From NCBI GenBank assembly GCA_023667395.1, contig JAMPAC010000007.1, forward strand, positions 1-64,000: a stretch of 64,000 nt of DNA, in the 5' to 3' direction. This stretch comes from Blautia sp. Its GTDB lineage: Bacteria > Bacillota > Clostridia > Lachnospirales > Lachnospiraceae. Below are positions 1-7,924 of the stretch, piece after piece. Numbering within the stretch: the first letter of the stretch is position 1; each line of letters begins with the position of its first letter. Made by a program: the position numbers and the translations under genes. The notes under the pieces are model-generated. The model was not told the DNA's origin and made no database searches. It was given only the letters and a program-made list of their open reading frames with translations.

Positions 1-16
1 ATAGAAGACCTTATTC

Positions 17-559
17 TTATAAAATATTTACAGACTTTTTTTCACAGGCTCTTTTAATCCCTAACTGTCTCATCATATAATACAAGTTATTCGTCCCAAC
101 TCCAAATTTCTTCGCTACATCTGGTATTTTTGCATTTCTATTTGGATTCCTTACACTTAAACCACCTGATGGCACTTCCGCCGTAATAATTGTATACCCA
201 TTTACTGCTGCCGCAGCAATCAACCACGGGTCTGCAACATCTCCATTAGCCCATGTTTGTAATGCTTGTTCTTTGTATAATCCACACATTTGTATATACT
301 GTAAAACCTCTTGATACTTACCAATAATTTCTGGTGATATATGATTGCAGATAATAAATCCTGCTTGTCTGCTTATCCAATCAGCCAAATCATCCTCACC
401 TTTATCAATTTCTGCTATGACCATATCAAGCAGTACTAATCTGCCCGAATTCGTACACTTTGCTATTTCCTCCCAATAAGTCGGAACTAAATCAAACGCA
501 TAATACTGTCTATAAGGTGTCATAAATGAATTGGAGTCGATTAAAAACTTTTCTACCAT
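17..559 (-). CDS. DUF4411-like PIN-domain protein (putative toxin nuclease)
   Basis: This 180-residue protein looks like the DUF4411 branch of the PIN fold, which are Mg-dependent RNases usually found as toxins. The acidic residues expected in a PIN active site are visible: D8 in FLIDSNSF, E50 in VIAEID and D107/D110 in GDVADPWLIAAA. The start has a strong ribosome binding site (GGAGGTGTGGA). Its first codons overlap the end of the upstream metallopeptidase gene by 7 bases, so the two are co-translated as in toxin-antitoxin pairs. Base composition is clearly more AT-rich than genes further right, which suggests transfer. Toxin activity is inferred from the family and pairing; the RNA target is unknown. 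Confidence 0.8.
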   Translation of the reverse strand: MVEKFLIDSNSFMTPYRQYYAFDLVPTYWEEIAKCTNSGRLVLLDMVIAEIDKGEDDLADWISRQAGFIICNHISPEIIGKYQEVLQYIQMCGLYKEQALQTWANGDVADPWLIAAAAVNGYTIITAEVPSGGLSVRNPNRNAKIPDVAKKFGVGTNNLYYMMRQLGIKRACEKKSVNIL

Positions 560-1716
560 TCCACACCTCCAAGACGTTGTGCCACCTCAGAAAATGTCTT
601 ACGATTGGTATTGGTTAAACGATATGCTTCTGTATAAGTAGTCCTTCCCATGTTAATACTTTCACACAACGCCCTTATAAAACATCCATCCAAGCGAGAA
701 CCCATTGTATTATAATAGTTACCGCCATCGGTTTGTTTATTTTCTTTCATCTGCTTATAATTTTCAATTGCTGTTTTTACTACCTGATCATATATACTCT
801 GCCCTATCTTCTTACAATCAATGGCTTTTCTGGCTATAACAGTTTCCCCACAACGAAAATATCCTGCCAATTCTGTGATTTTTTCAAATACGTCCATATC
901 ATACATATCCCATTTATTTAAAAATACACTCTTTGGCACTATTAATTCTCCTGCTACAGCATTACATATCATCTCTATATCACTCACACCAGATATTCGA
1001 CTTTGTCTGTCGTTAAATAAATCATCTCTGCCCAACCAAATATGAGCCACTTCATGTAATAAAGAAAACAATCTAGCTCCATTGGAATCTGCTGTGTTGA
1101 TAAATATAAGCGGTGCCCAATCATCCACCATCGCAAATGCTCTAAATTCATTCACATCCAATGCGCGATGAGTATTCTTGCCAACAATGCCACTCATCAT
1201 TACAACAACACCACATACCTCCAGTTGTGTTCTGATATGATTGAAAGCTTCTCTAGCATCTTTATTTCTCTCATACCAAGCATCATCCAGTTCTAAATCC
1301 CTGCGTATTCTATCAACAATAATACCAATCTCGTGAATTCTTTTCATACAGCCAACAAGCGGTAATTTATCAAAACCTAAATCTTGTCTATATGTTTTCA
1401 TCCACTCCTGGATATTCTCCATTTCATGAATTGTATCAATTAAATTACGACTAGGGTTTACCAATTGAATGCTATCAACAGTTCGATATTGTAACAAATC
1501 AATCTGCTCTACTGGTGGCGTTTGCAGGAAAAAATATCCTAAAGGAATATTGGCTTTTTTACTAAAATCCTCTATCTGATTGAAAGTTGGTTTTTTTGTA
1601 CCATCAAGCCACTTAGTAATGTTATTCATCAATTTGTCACCGAGTCTTTCTTCCTGTGTCTGGCTTAAAGCCCAGTTAATTATCTCAGGGCGAACATTCA
1701 CATTCACTGTTGGCAT
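553..1716 (-). CDS. ImmA/IrrE family metallopeptidase with N-terminal HTH (putative antitoxin/regulator)
   Basis: From the ATG start preceded by AGAAGG the protein is 387 residues. Residues about 10-70 look like an XRE-type helix-turn-helix region. The zinc motif HEVAH lies at about 221-225, with the probable third ligand Glu257 in AGELIVP, which matches ImmA/IrrE. Members of this family cleave repressors or act as partners of DUF4411/PIN toxins, and the 7-bp overlap with the downstream PIN gene supports the second role. An in-frame upstream start would add seven residues but has a poorer ribosome binding site. The family call is firm; antitoxin function is inferred from context. Confidence 0.82.
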   Translation of the reverse strand: MPTVNVNVRPEIINWALSQTQEERLGDKLMNNITKWLDGTKKPTFNQIEDFSKKANIPLGYFFLQTPPVEQIDLLQYRTVDSIQLVNPSRNLIDTIHEMENIQEWMKTYRQDLGFDKLPLVGCMKRIHEIGIIVDRIRRDLELDDAWYERNKDAREAFNHIRTQLEVCGVVVMMSGIVGKNTHRALDVNEFRAFAMVDDWAPLIFINTADSNGARLFSLLHEVAHIWLGRDDLFNDRQSRISGVSDIEMICNAVAGELIVPKSVFLNKWDMYDMDVFEKITELAGYFRCGETVIARKAIDCKKIGQSIYDQVVKTAIENYKQMKENKQTDGGNYYNTMGSRLDGCFIRALCESINMGRTTYTEAYRLTNTNRKTFSEVAQRLGGVEW

Positions 1717-1745
1717 AACACAACCTTCTTTCATCAAATGATCTT

Positions 1746-1757
1746 AGTATAATTATA
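1746..1757 (-). promoter_or_regulatory. Extended -10 promoter for the ImmA-PIN pair
   Basis: On the minus strand TTGATATAAT gives a TGN-extended -10 hexamer about 35 bases before the chosen ImmA/IrrE start, in a very AT-rich gap. No good -35 box is visible, so this is a plausible but unproven promoter. Confidence 0.4.
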
Positions 1758-1803
1758 TCAAATATCTACTAAATGCACACTATATTTTGAAAAAAGTTTT
1801 CAT

Positions 1804-2004
1804 TTACTTTAATAATTCTAATGACCTTTTATAAAGCGGGTCTAACTCACACCCACAACTGCCACATTCTCTATCCGCTTGTTTGATAGAAGCAATGAGT
1901 GTATCTTTATCACCTTCTCCCTTCAACCATGCATGTGCAGGAATAGAAATCAAGTTCCATCCAGATGTTGCAAATTTTTCCATAATACTCCTTAATTCTT
2001 CCAT
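1804..2004 (-). CDS. Small hypothetical protein (66 aa) of probable mobile-element origin
   Basis: I do not recognise this 66-residue protein. It has a central hydrophobic/tryptophan stretch (SGWNLISIPAHAWL) and a cysteine cluster CGSCGC near the C-terminus, which could bind metal. The ATG has a good ribosome binding site (AAAGGATGA) that overlaps the stop codon of the KTR gene fragment just upstream, so the two were probably one operon. AT-rich composition matches the PIN/ImmA pair and differs from the next genes. It may be a passenger of an integrated element. Confidence 0.6.
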   Translation of the reverse strand: MEELRSIMEKFATSGWNLISIPAHAWLKGEGDKDTLIASIKQADRECGSCGCELDPLYKRSLELLK

Positions 2005-2010
2005 AATGTT

Positions 2011-2130
2011 TCATCCTTTCTGATTTTGATAATCTTTTATGACCCTTACCACCAAATCTTTCACATCAACCAAACTTTCCTGTCTGCACTTAGGACAATA
2101 CAGCGAAGTTTGCAAATCACAATAATGCCC
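2011..2130 (-). pseudogene. C-terminal fragment of a cysteine-rich KTR-type protein
   Basis: The frame reads TSLYCPKCRQESLVDVKD and then a basic tail, the typical second zinc-knuckle half of cysteine-rich KTR-domain proteins, small proteins commonly carried on integrative elements of Firmicutes. The normal N-terminal half with its own CPxCG and KTR motif is missing in frame: a TGA lies immediately upstream and only a weak trace (LCFIIC) is visible in another frame. The piece is therefore a truncated relic. It ends at the ribosome binding site of the 66-residue gene. Confidence 0.55.
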
Positions 2131-2207
2131 TCATACTTAAACGAACTCAATAGTATCCGTCAGCCTACAGATAATGAAACAGAGCCGAAACCGCATGGAC
2201 CAAATCG

Positions 2208-3992
2208 TCACAACCCGCAGTCGCCGCCGTCAGAATCAGTCGTCCATATCTCCAGCATATTGACAGGATCATTAAAATCCGCAAACCTGCATCCCCGGGC
2301 CATATCGTAATTCCCTGCCTTTCTCTCTCTCAGGAACGCTTTCTGTTCCATGCTGTTAATGGTCATTTCAATGCCGATCTCCGCAAAGTCCTGCTGAAGC
2401 GCTTCCGCCACCGCGATATGGCCGGAAGCATTGTTGGTCAGGTACTCAAAAGAGATGGGCGTCTCCGGGGAAAGCTTTCCGTTCTCAAACCTGTAACCCG
2501 CATACTCCAGCAGCGCGATGGCCTCCTCCACCGTGGCCTGCGACCACACGGGATTAAAGTACCCCTCATCGGCCTCGTCAGGAAAAACATAATCAGAATC
2601 ATTCGTCTTAAACACACCGCCATGGCCGTCCGCCATACCCGCAGGAACCAGGGTGTTCGCAGGCTTCTGCCCGGCCTGCATGATATACTGGCAGATATAA
2701 CCCCGGTCAACCAACAGGGCGAAAGCCCTGCGCATGGCGTCAGCCTGGGCTGCAGTCTTCCCCTCGAACAGGGGGCTGTCCACATGAAAGACGGTATAAT
2801 AAGTCCCCTGCTGATCCACGATCTTCAATTCGTCATTGTCCAGCAGATCCCGGATCTCCTCCTCCGGCACATTGTCGATAAAGTCAAGGCTGCCTGCCTT
2901 ATATGCCGCATAGGCAGCGGCATCGTCATCACTGAGCATAAACTGCAGCGTCTCAATCCCCACATCGTCCGCCCTGTGGTAGTTTGGATTCTTCACATAT
3001 GTCAGGCTCTCATCATGAATCCATGCATCCAGAGTATATGCGCCGTTTGTGACAAAGCCCGCCTCCTGCGCCCAAGCGCCGGGATTGCTCCGCCAGTCAG
3101 GCTCATCCTCCACCTCAGACTGCTTTATGGGAAAAAAGGCAGGGGACGCCAGCAATTCGTTAAAATATGCGCAGGGGGCAGTCAGTTCGATGGTCAGCGT
3201 CTGGACATCCCCCTCCGCACCGGCTTCTGCCTTTAAAAAACCGTCCTCGTTCCTCGCCACGATATCGAACAGGTACCCGCAGTCAGAATCTGTAGCCGGG
3301 TCGATCACCCGGTTCCATGCATAGATGAAGTCCTCCGCTTTCAGTTCGGAGCCGTCAGACCACTTCAGGTCAGGCAGCAGGGTGATCGTATAAGTCAGGC
3401 CATCCCCGCTGACCTGTTCGTCAGCCACCAGGTCGGGAACCACATTCCCCCTGCTGTCGTATGTGTATAAACCTGCAAAGCTGTTTACCGCAAGGCTCAT
3501 GCCGTCCACGGAACTGGCCAGCGCGGGATCCAGTCCGTCAGGTTCGCCCCCCAGGTTCAGCCGCAGGGTATCACCATCGGTTTCGGCAAACAGAAAATAC
3601 TTACAGCCGGACAGATTGGAATATAGGTTGGAAACATAATCTTTCTGCATGTAAATGTCATTATAATAACAGATGGGAAGAACCACCCCCGTGTTCATGA
3701 GCATGTCCTCCGCCTGATGCATCAGCGCCTCACGGCGGGTCAGATCGGCAGTCGCCCTGATCTCATCGATCAAACGGTCGTAGGATCCCCATTCACGGGA
3801 ATCCATGGTAAACACATCTGTGTAGTCATATCCGGAAAACTGCCCGTCAGAGGTCTGTTCATCGGACGCCTGCAAATCGGAATCCTGAACCCCCGAACCG
3901 GACAGGGCATCTGCACGATCATCCCCGCTACACCCAACCAGGATACCGAAAGACAACGCAAACGCCATGAAAACTGCAGTAAATTTCTTCAT
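2208..3992 (-). CDS. OppA-like peptide-binding lipoprotein, apparently circularly permuted
   Basis: This 594-residue lipoprotein has a signal peptide ending in the lipobox ILVGC (Cys21) and an acidic/serine linker. It is an SBP_bac_5-type extracellular peptide-binding protein, but the order of its parts is unusual. Residues about 53-137 (WGSYDRLIDEIRATADLT, then an AEDMLM helix, VVLPICYYNDIYM and a KYF end) are the piece that normally closes such proteins. The usual N-terminus (LRLNLGGEPDGLDPALASS) only starts near 138, and the chain stops at LEIWTTDSDGG, exactly where the missing tail would follow. The ATG at 3992 is preferred because GGGGGTTAGT precedes it. It follows tldE on the same strand after a hairpin-rich gap and has no permease next to it. 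Confidence 0.8.
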   Translation of the reverse strand: MKKFTAVFMAFALSFGILVGCSGDDRADALSGSGVQDSDLQASDEQTSDGQFSGYDYTDVFTMDSREWGSYDRLIDEIRATADLTRREALMHQAEDMLMNTGVVLPICYYNDIYMQKDYVSNLYSNLSGCKYFLFAETDGDTLRLNLGGEPDGLDPALASSVDGMSLAVNSFAGLYTYDSRGNVVPDLVADEQVSGDGLTYTITLLPDLKWSDGSELKAEDFIYAWNRVIDPATDSDCGYLFDIVARNEDGFLKAEAGAEGDVQTLTIELTAPCAYFNELLASPAFFPIKQSEVEDEPDWRSNPGAWAQEAGFVTNGAYTLDAWIHDESLTYVKNPNYHRADDVGIETLQFMLSDDDAAAYAAYKAGSLDFIDNVPEEEIRDLLDNDELKIVDQQGTYYTVFHVDSPLFEGKTAAQADAMRRAFALLVDRGYICQYIMQAGQKPANTLVPAGMADGHGGVFKTNDSDYVFPDEADEGYFNPVWSQATVEEAIALLEYAGYRFENGKLSPETPISFEYLTNNASGHIAVAEALQQDFAEIGIEMTINSMEQKAFLRERKAGNYDMARGCRFADFNDPVNMLEIWTTDSDGGDCGL

Positions 3993-4002
3993 ACTAACCC
4001 CC

Positions 4003-4178
4003 ATGCGGATTTACCCGCATTGCACACTTTCCCGTCATGCCGCCTTCGGCGGCACAAACAATCGGTGAGAACCCGGGCAGAATCACTTCAGTGATTCTGC
4101 CGCGTGAGAAAGGCTTGCTTTGCGAGCCGTAGAATTTCTTAGGCGACGTCCTTTGACGCCTTAGAAATTCTTCTCACG
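4003..4178 (-). repeat. Modular hairpin element between tldE and the peptide-binding gene
   Basis: The gap is almost wholly palindromic. Plus-strand coordinates: an outer stem CGTGAGAA (4103-4110)/TTCTCACG (4171-4178) encloses a GGCTTGC/GCGAGCC hairpin (4112-4128) and a longer one with arms AGAATTTCTTAGGCG and CGCCTTAGAAATTCT (4131-4170), a three-way junction. Two more hairpins follow: GCAGAATCAC/GTGATTCTGC (4077-4100) and TGCCGCC/GGCGGCA (4038-4054). ATGCGG/CCGCAT (4003-4020) abuts the ribosome binding site. The outer stem includes the tldE stop codon. Related elements lie at 12460-12636, 13609-13758 and 32395-32492. Confidence 0.75.
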
Positions 4179-5475
4179 CTTTTCCCGAAATCATGATCTT
4201 GTCAAAGGCAATATAGGGCAATACTCCGGTACCGTCCGCAACGGTCTCCCTGGAAATATCGATCACATTCATCAGCATCTCCGCCAGGTTCCCGCTGATC
4301 ATGGTCTCGCTCACCGCACCGGTGATCTTCCCGTCCTCGATCAGGAAACTGTTCTTCGCCACGCCGGAAAATTCCCCGTTGCTGCCCGGACGTCCTCCGG
4401 AGAAGCGTCCCACAATCAGTCCTTTTTTGATCCCTTTCAGCAGTTCCTCATAAGGGGTTTCGCCGCCTTCAATAACGACGGAAAAGGAAGAATTTTTCGC
4501 ACGGTCAAAACCGGATTTGTTCGCCACGTACAAAGAGAGCATGAAGGATTTCAGTACGCCGTCCTTAATCATATCATAGTCTTCCTCCAGGAAACCGTCC
4601 GCCGTTACGTGGTCCCTGTCCACCACCCGGGGATCGGAGGGCTTCAGGGCAATGGTCAGGCGCTCGTCCGCTACCTTTTCACCCAGTTTTTCCAGCCACA
4701 GGCTTGTCTTTTCCAGGATCCCGGCATCTCCCGTAAAATTGCTCAGGATACTGTAAAGGAACGAGCCCAGGCTGTCGGGCGTCAGTATGACGGCGCCTTC
4801 AAATTTGCCCTCCAGGGGAACCGTCACAAGCTGGGCTTCCGCCTCTCTCATCTGGGTCTCAACAGTTCCCAGTTCCATAAAAGGAGTATCCAGGTTGTCC
4901 GTCATTACACCCGTTCCAAAGAGCGACGTGGTCACATCCCCCTCATGCCCCGCGAAAGCCATGGAAACCATGTAATTTCCCTTGAACACCTCGCATTCCG
5001 TACCGTTGGTATTCCGGTAAAGGGTATGGATCTTCTTATGGGAAACCACCAGCTGGTTTACGAGAATTTTAGGATGGTTTTTCTCAATATCCGCCATCAG
5101 TTCCCTGGTTCGTTCAAAAAGCCCCTCCATATCCGGCTCATAGCCCCTGTCATGAAAACAGTGCTCTCCCTGGTTGGGGGCAATGTCATAAGCCGCATCC
5201 GCAACCCCTGATTCCGCAGCGGCAAGAGCGTCCGCAACCGCCCCCTCAATGGAAGCGTCATCCAGCTTATTGGTGGCCACGGAGCCTTTCCTGTCCTGAT
5301 GATATACCGTAAGAGTCAGCCCCTGGTCAAACAGGGTGCGGTACAGGGAAAATTCCCCGCTGTCCACGTTAAATTCCTGCATCCGGGTTTCCGTTACCCA
5401 AAACCCGGCCTTATCAACGCCATGCCTCTTTAAAGCGTCATTTACCCTGTCGCCCGCAATCTTAATATCTTCCAT
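4174..5475 (-). CDS. tldE: TldE/PmbA subunit of the TldD-TldE metalloprotease
   Basis: This 433-residue protein matches the TldE (PmbA) family along its length and ends with the typical GNLAEMLMNVIDIS and ISG segments. It lacks a zinc-binding HExxxH, as expected: TldE is the non-catalytic partner that forms a heterodimeric barrel with TldD, which degrades unstructured peptides and in some bacteria matures or clears peptide products such as microcins. The ATG has AGGAGG seven to nine bases upstream and lies one base after the tldD stop, so the pair is one operon. The following gene encodes a peptide-binding lipoprotein, which suggests a link between uptake and peptide degradation. Confidence 0.92.
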   Translation of the reverse strand: MEDIKIAGDRVNDALKRHGVDKAGFWVTETRMQEFNVDSGEFSLYRTLFDQGLTLTVYHQDRKGSVATNKLDDASIEGAVADALAAAESGVADAAYDIAPNQGEHCFHDRGYEPDMEGLFERTRELMADIEKNHPKILVNQLVVSHKKIHTLYRNTNGTECEVFKGNYMVSMAFAGHEGDVTTSLFGTGVMTDNLDTPFMELGTVETQMREAEAQLVTVPLEGKFEGAVILTPDSLGSFLYSILSNFTGDAGILEKTSLWLEKLGEKVADERLTIALKPSDPRVVDRDHVTADGFLEEDYDMIKDGVLKSFMLSLYVANKSGFDRAKNSSFSVVIEGGETPYEELLKGIKKGLIVGRFSGGRPGSNGEFSGVAKNSFLIEDGKITGAVSETMISGNLAEMLMNVIDISRETVADGTGVLPYIAFDKIMISGKA

Positions 5476-5476
5476 C

Positions 5477-6862
5477 TTAACGACCTCCTATCATAACCTT
5501 GCAGCGAAGCGCCGGACCGCCCATACCCACAGACATGGGCTGCTTTTTGCCGCAGGTGCCGTTGCCGGCCCAGATCACCTCATCCGAAATCATATCCACC
5601 GTTTTTAACATATCAAAGGCAACGCCGGAGATCGTGGTGTCAAGGATGGGACGGGCAAGTCTGCCCTTTTTGATCTCATATCCCATGGTGACGCCGAACA
5701 TGAACTCGCCCGTAAGATCCGCCTGGCCGTTGTTTGTGTTGGTCAGGTAGTAACCGTCCTCCACCGACGCGATGATATCTTCCAGCTTATCCCTGCCGGG
5801 CAGCACAGTCGTATTTCTCATGCGGATCAGGGGTTCGTCCGAGAAATCCCATGCCCGGGCACAGCCCTGGGGCTTCATGCCGAAATGCTGCGCACTCTCG
5901 CGGCTGTTCAGATATCCTGTCAGAATCCCGTCCTTAATCAGGACCGCATCCTCCGCAGGCGTCCCCTCGTCATCCAGGAAAACAGGCAGGGGTGCAGGTT
6001 TCCCGAAAGCGGTATGGGCAAAGTCCACCAGGTTCACCAGTTCGGAGCCTACACGTTTCCCCAAGTTCGGCCCCGCCACGGAACCGCTCAGCACCAGGTC
6101 CGCCTCCACCGTATGTCCCACCGCCTCATGGGCCAGCATACCGGACAGGAAACCGCCCAAAACTACCGTCTTATAACCGGCGTCGGCATGGACGCCTTCC
6201 CGTTTGTGCATCAGTTCCTCATATAATTTATCGATTTCCGGATAAAGAAGCGCCGGATCGGAAAAGTTGTCCTCAAAGTTGCCGAAACCGCCCGCCGGGA
6301 TCTCTAATTCCACAGGCACGCCTGCGACCGACTCCGCATTCAGGATAATGTAGATGTTCACCCGTGGGGATGCGGTATGCCCGTCATAGCCGTCAGAAGT
6401 ACAGATTACTTTTTCCATGGAATCCACGCGCATCATAACAGTACGGCTGGACAGCCCCGGATAAGTTTTCGCAATATAGGCATCCAGTTCCCGGCAAAAC
6501 GCAAGATATCGCTTCTGCTCCGTGTCCGTGACCGCTTTATTAAGCGGTATCCGGCCTGCGGAAATGGCCGGGAAAGCGCCTTTATTCTTTTGCACATGCC
6601 TGTCCATGAACATGGCGTTTTCCGCAGCGGCTCTCAGGACGGTTTCCGCCGCAGAGGAAGAACATTCCGCCATGGAAGAAAATCCGTACACGCCGTTCTG
6701 GTACACCCTTGCGGAAACTCCCGATATCTCGGAGCGGCTGTTGGCCGTCAGGTTGCCCTGTGTCAATACGATACGTCTGTTACGGTTTTCCTGGGCCCGC
6801 AGCTCCGTGTGCACGCCGTCTGTAAACAGCGCCTTTTTACCTGAAATAAAATCGTCAAGCAT
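5477..6862 (-). CDS. tldD: TldD catalytic subunit of the TldD-TldE metalloprotease
   Basis: The zinc motif HEAVGH (His245, Glu246, His250 from the chosen start) in a GMLAHEAVGHTVEADL context identifies TldD. The later RMRNTTVLPG and GNGTCGKKQPMSVGMGGP stretches are also typical. The start at 6862 is chosen because AAGGAGGGAAAAGA precedes that ATG; an in-frame ATG 12 codons upstream has no ribosome binding site. Length is 461 residues. It is cotranscribed with tldE one base downstream. The protein acts in the cytoplasm on short or unfolded peptides. Confidence 0.93.
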   Translation of the reverse strand: MLDDFISGKKALFTDGVHTELRAQENRNRRIVLTQGNLTANSRSEISGVSARVYQNGVYGFSSMAECSSSAAETVLRAAAENAMFMDRHVQKNKGAFPAISAGRIPLNKAVTDTEQKRYLAFCRELDAYIAKTYPGLSSRTVMMRVDSMEKVICTSDGYDGHTASPRVNIYIILNAESVAGVPVELEIPAGGFGNFEDNFSDPALLYPEIDKLYEELMHKREGVHADAGYKTVVLGGFLSGMLAHEAVGHTVEADLVLSGSVAGPNLGKRVGSELVNLVDFAHTAFGKPAPLPVFLDDEGTPAEDAVLIKDGILTGYLNSRESAQHFGMKPQGCARAWDFSDEPLIRMRNTTVLPGRDKLEDIIASVEDGYYLTNTNNGQADLTGEFMFGVTMGYEIKKGRLARPILDTTISGVAFDMLKTVDMISDEVIWAGNGTCGKKQPMSVGMGGPALRCKVMIGGR

Positions 6863-6938
6863 TCTTTTCCCTCCTTCATAGGAAAAGGCGTAAGCCATGT
6901 GTCATAGACTTGCGCCCTGTTCTGTTTACTGTTTAATT

Positions 6939-6971
6939 CTACTCTTTGATCTTGTCAATCTCCGTGAATTT
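6939..6971 (-). pseudogene. Tail relic of a gene like the 74-codon gene at 19.1 kb
   Basis: The minus strand here encodes KFTEIDKIKE followed by a stop, almost the same as the last residues (LTDIDEIKE, stop) of the small protein at 19064-19255. The DNA is also very similar over about 35 bases, including the stop and the following ATT. No start or upstream homology is visible, so this is a remnant. It sits in the tldD upstream region. Confidence 0.4.
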
Positions 6972-7038
6972 CTTTTTTCCGTCATGTGCCCGCCTCCTGC
7001 ATTTATGGGAATGATTATCCGATCGTCCGCCGCTGTAC

Positions 7039-7848
7039 CTATACCGTACTTTCCGCTTTCAGTTTTTTCACCTCGTCAAGGGAGAGCCCGGAAATATTGG
7101 CAATCTCCTCCAATGCATATTTCCCGGCTGCCAGCATACGGAGCGCCGCCTCTTTCATGCCCTCCTTTATACCTTCTTTTAAAGATTCATTTCTCATTTC
7201 CTCCATGATCCGGCACATCTCGCTCACTCCTTTCGGGTTCTCCTTCAGATACCTTGTCCTGTCTGCCATCAGTTCAAAATTCATATCATCCGCCATAGTA
7301 CAGTTAAAATCGTGCATGAGTTTTCCCAATTCGGATCCTCCACGATATTCCCCATTTACATAAAGGATATGTTCTCCATCTTCAAAAGATTTACCCGTAA
7401 CAAGATTGATCCTTTCGATCGGATAAACCGGCTCGCCCTCACCATAAAAATCCCTTTCAATGATGAAAATCGTATAGGTTTCCGGCAACTCCCTGAATTC
7501 CTGTCCTGAATGAAGATTCTCAATGTCCATCACACTGGAATGGTATCTTGCCCTGTACGGATCCGCTCCCTTATCCTGTCTTTGGACTTCCAGATCGTAT
7601 CTTTTCCCTGTTGAATCTGTTCCATATGCATCCAGGCAGACCGAGCGCGCCCCGGCCAGCCGTTTCATATCTTTCTGCGTTTCGCATCCGGTGATGACCA
7701 GATCCGGTTTATCTGTAATAATGCGCAATACAAATTCAGCCAGTGGAATATTATCTTTAAAGAGGCAACGCATAAAATCATCATCAATTGGCCTCAAGTC
7801 GCGCAGACGCTGTAAATCTTCCTGATGCTGCTGTTCTGTAACTGCCAA
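7039..7848 (-). CDS. Rpn family recombination-promoting nuclease / PD-(D/E)XK transposase-like protein
   Basis: The 269-residue product has the features of Rpn/PDDEXK-family proteins: an N-terminal DDDFMRCLFKD, the nuclease core YDLEVQRQDKG near residues 104-114, SSVMDIENLHSGQEF, and a C-terminal repeat-rich helical region (SLKEGIKEGMKEAALRML) with a small HTH-like tail. Such proteins are RecA-independent DNA endonucleases linked to recombination and sometimes to phage defence. The best start is TTG at 7848 with only a weak ribosome binding site. It is a single gene with no obvious operon partner. Confidence 0.8.
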   Translation of the reverse strand: MAVTEQQHQEDLQRLRDLRPIDDDFMRCLFKDNIPLAEFVLRIITDKPDLVITGCETQKDMKRLAGARSVCLDAYGTDSTGKRYDLEVQRQDKGADPYRARYHSSVMDIENLHSGQEFRELPETYTIFIIERDFYGEGEPVYPIERINLVTGKSFEDGEHILYVNGEYRGGSELGKLMHDFNCTMADDMNFELMADRTRYLKENPKGVSEMCRIMEEMRNESLKEGIKEGMKEAALRMLAAGKYALEEIANISGLSLDEVKKLKAESTV

Positions 7849-7924
7849 ATTCTCAGCCCGCTTTCCTTTCGTTTCTTATCTCCATGTTAGCATAAAACTC
7901 CCAGTCTTTCAAGCGAGAATCAGA

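Noticed and set aside
2208..3992. Peptide-binding gene truncated by the neighbouring mobile block
   Set aside because: The other OppA ends at the same structural point, and the missing tail segment is found near the N-terminus, so permutation explains the short end better than truncation.
4003..4178. CRISPR or insertion sequence as an explanation for the repeats
   Set aside because: There are no regularly spaced direct repeats with unique spacers, no transposase and no target-site duplications; the copies differ in sequence while keeping pairing.
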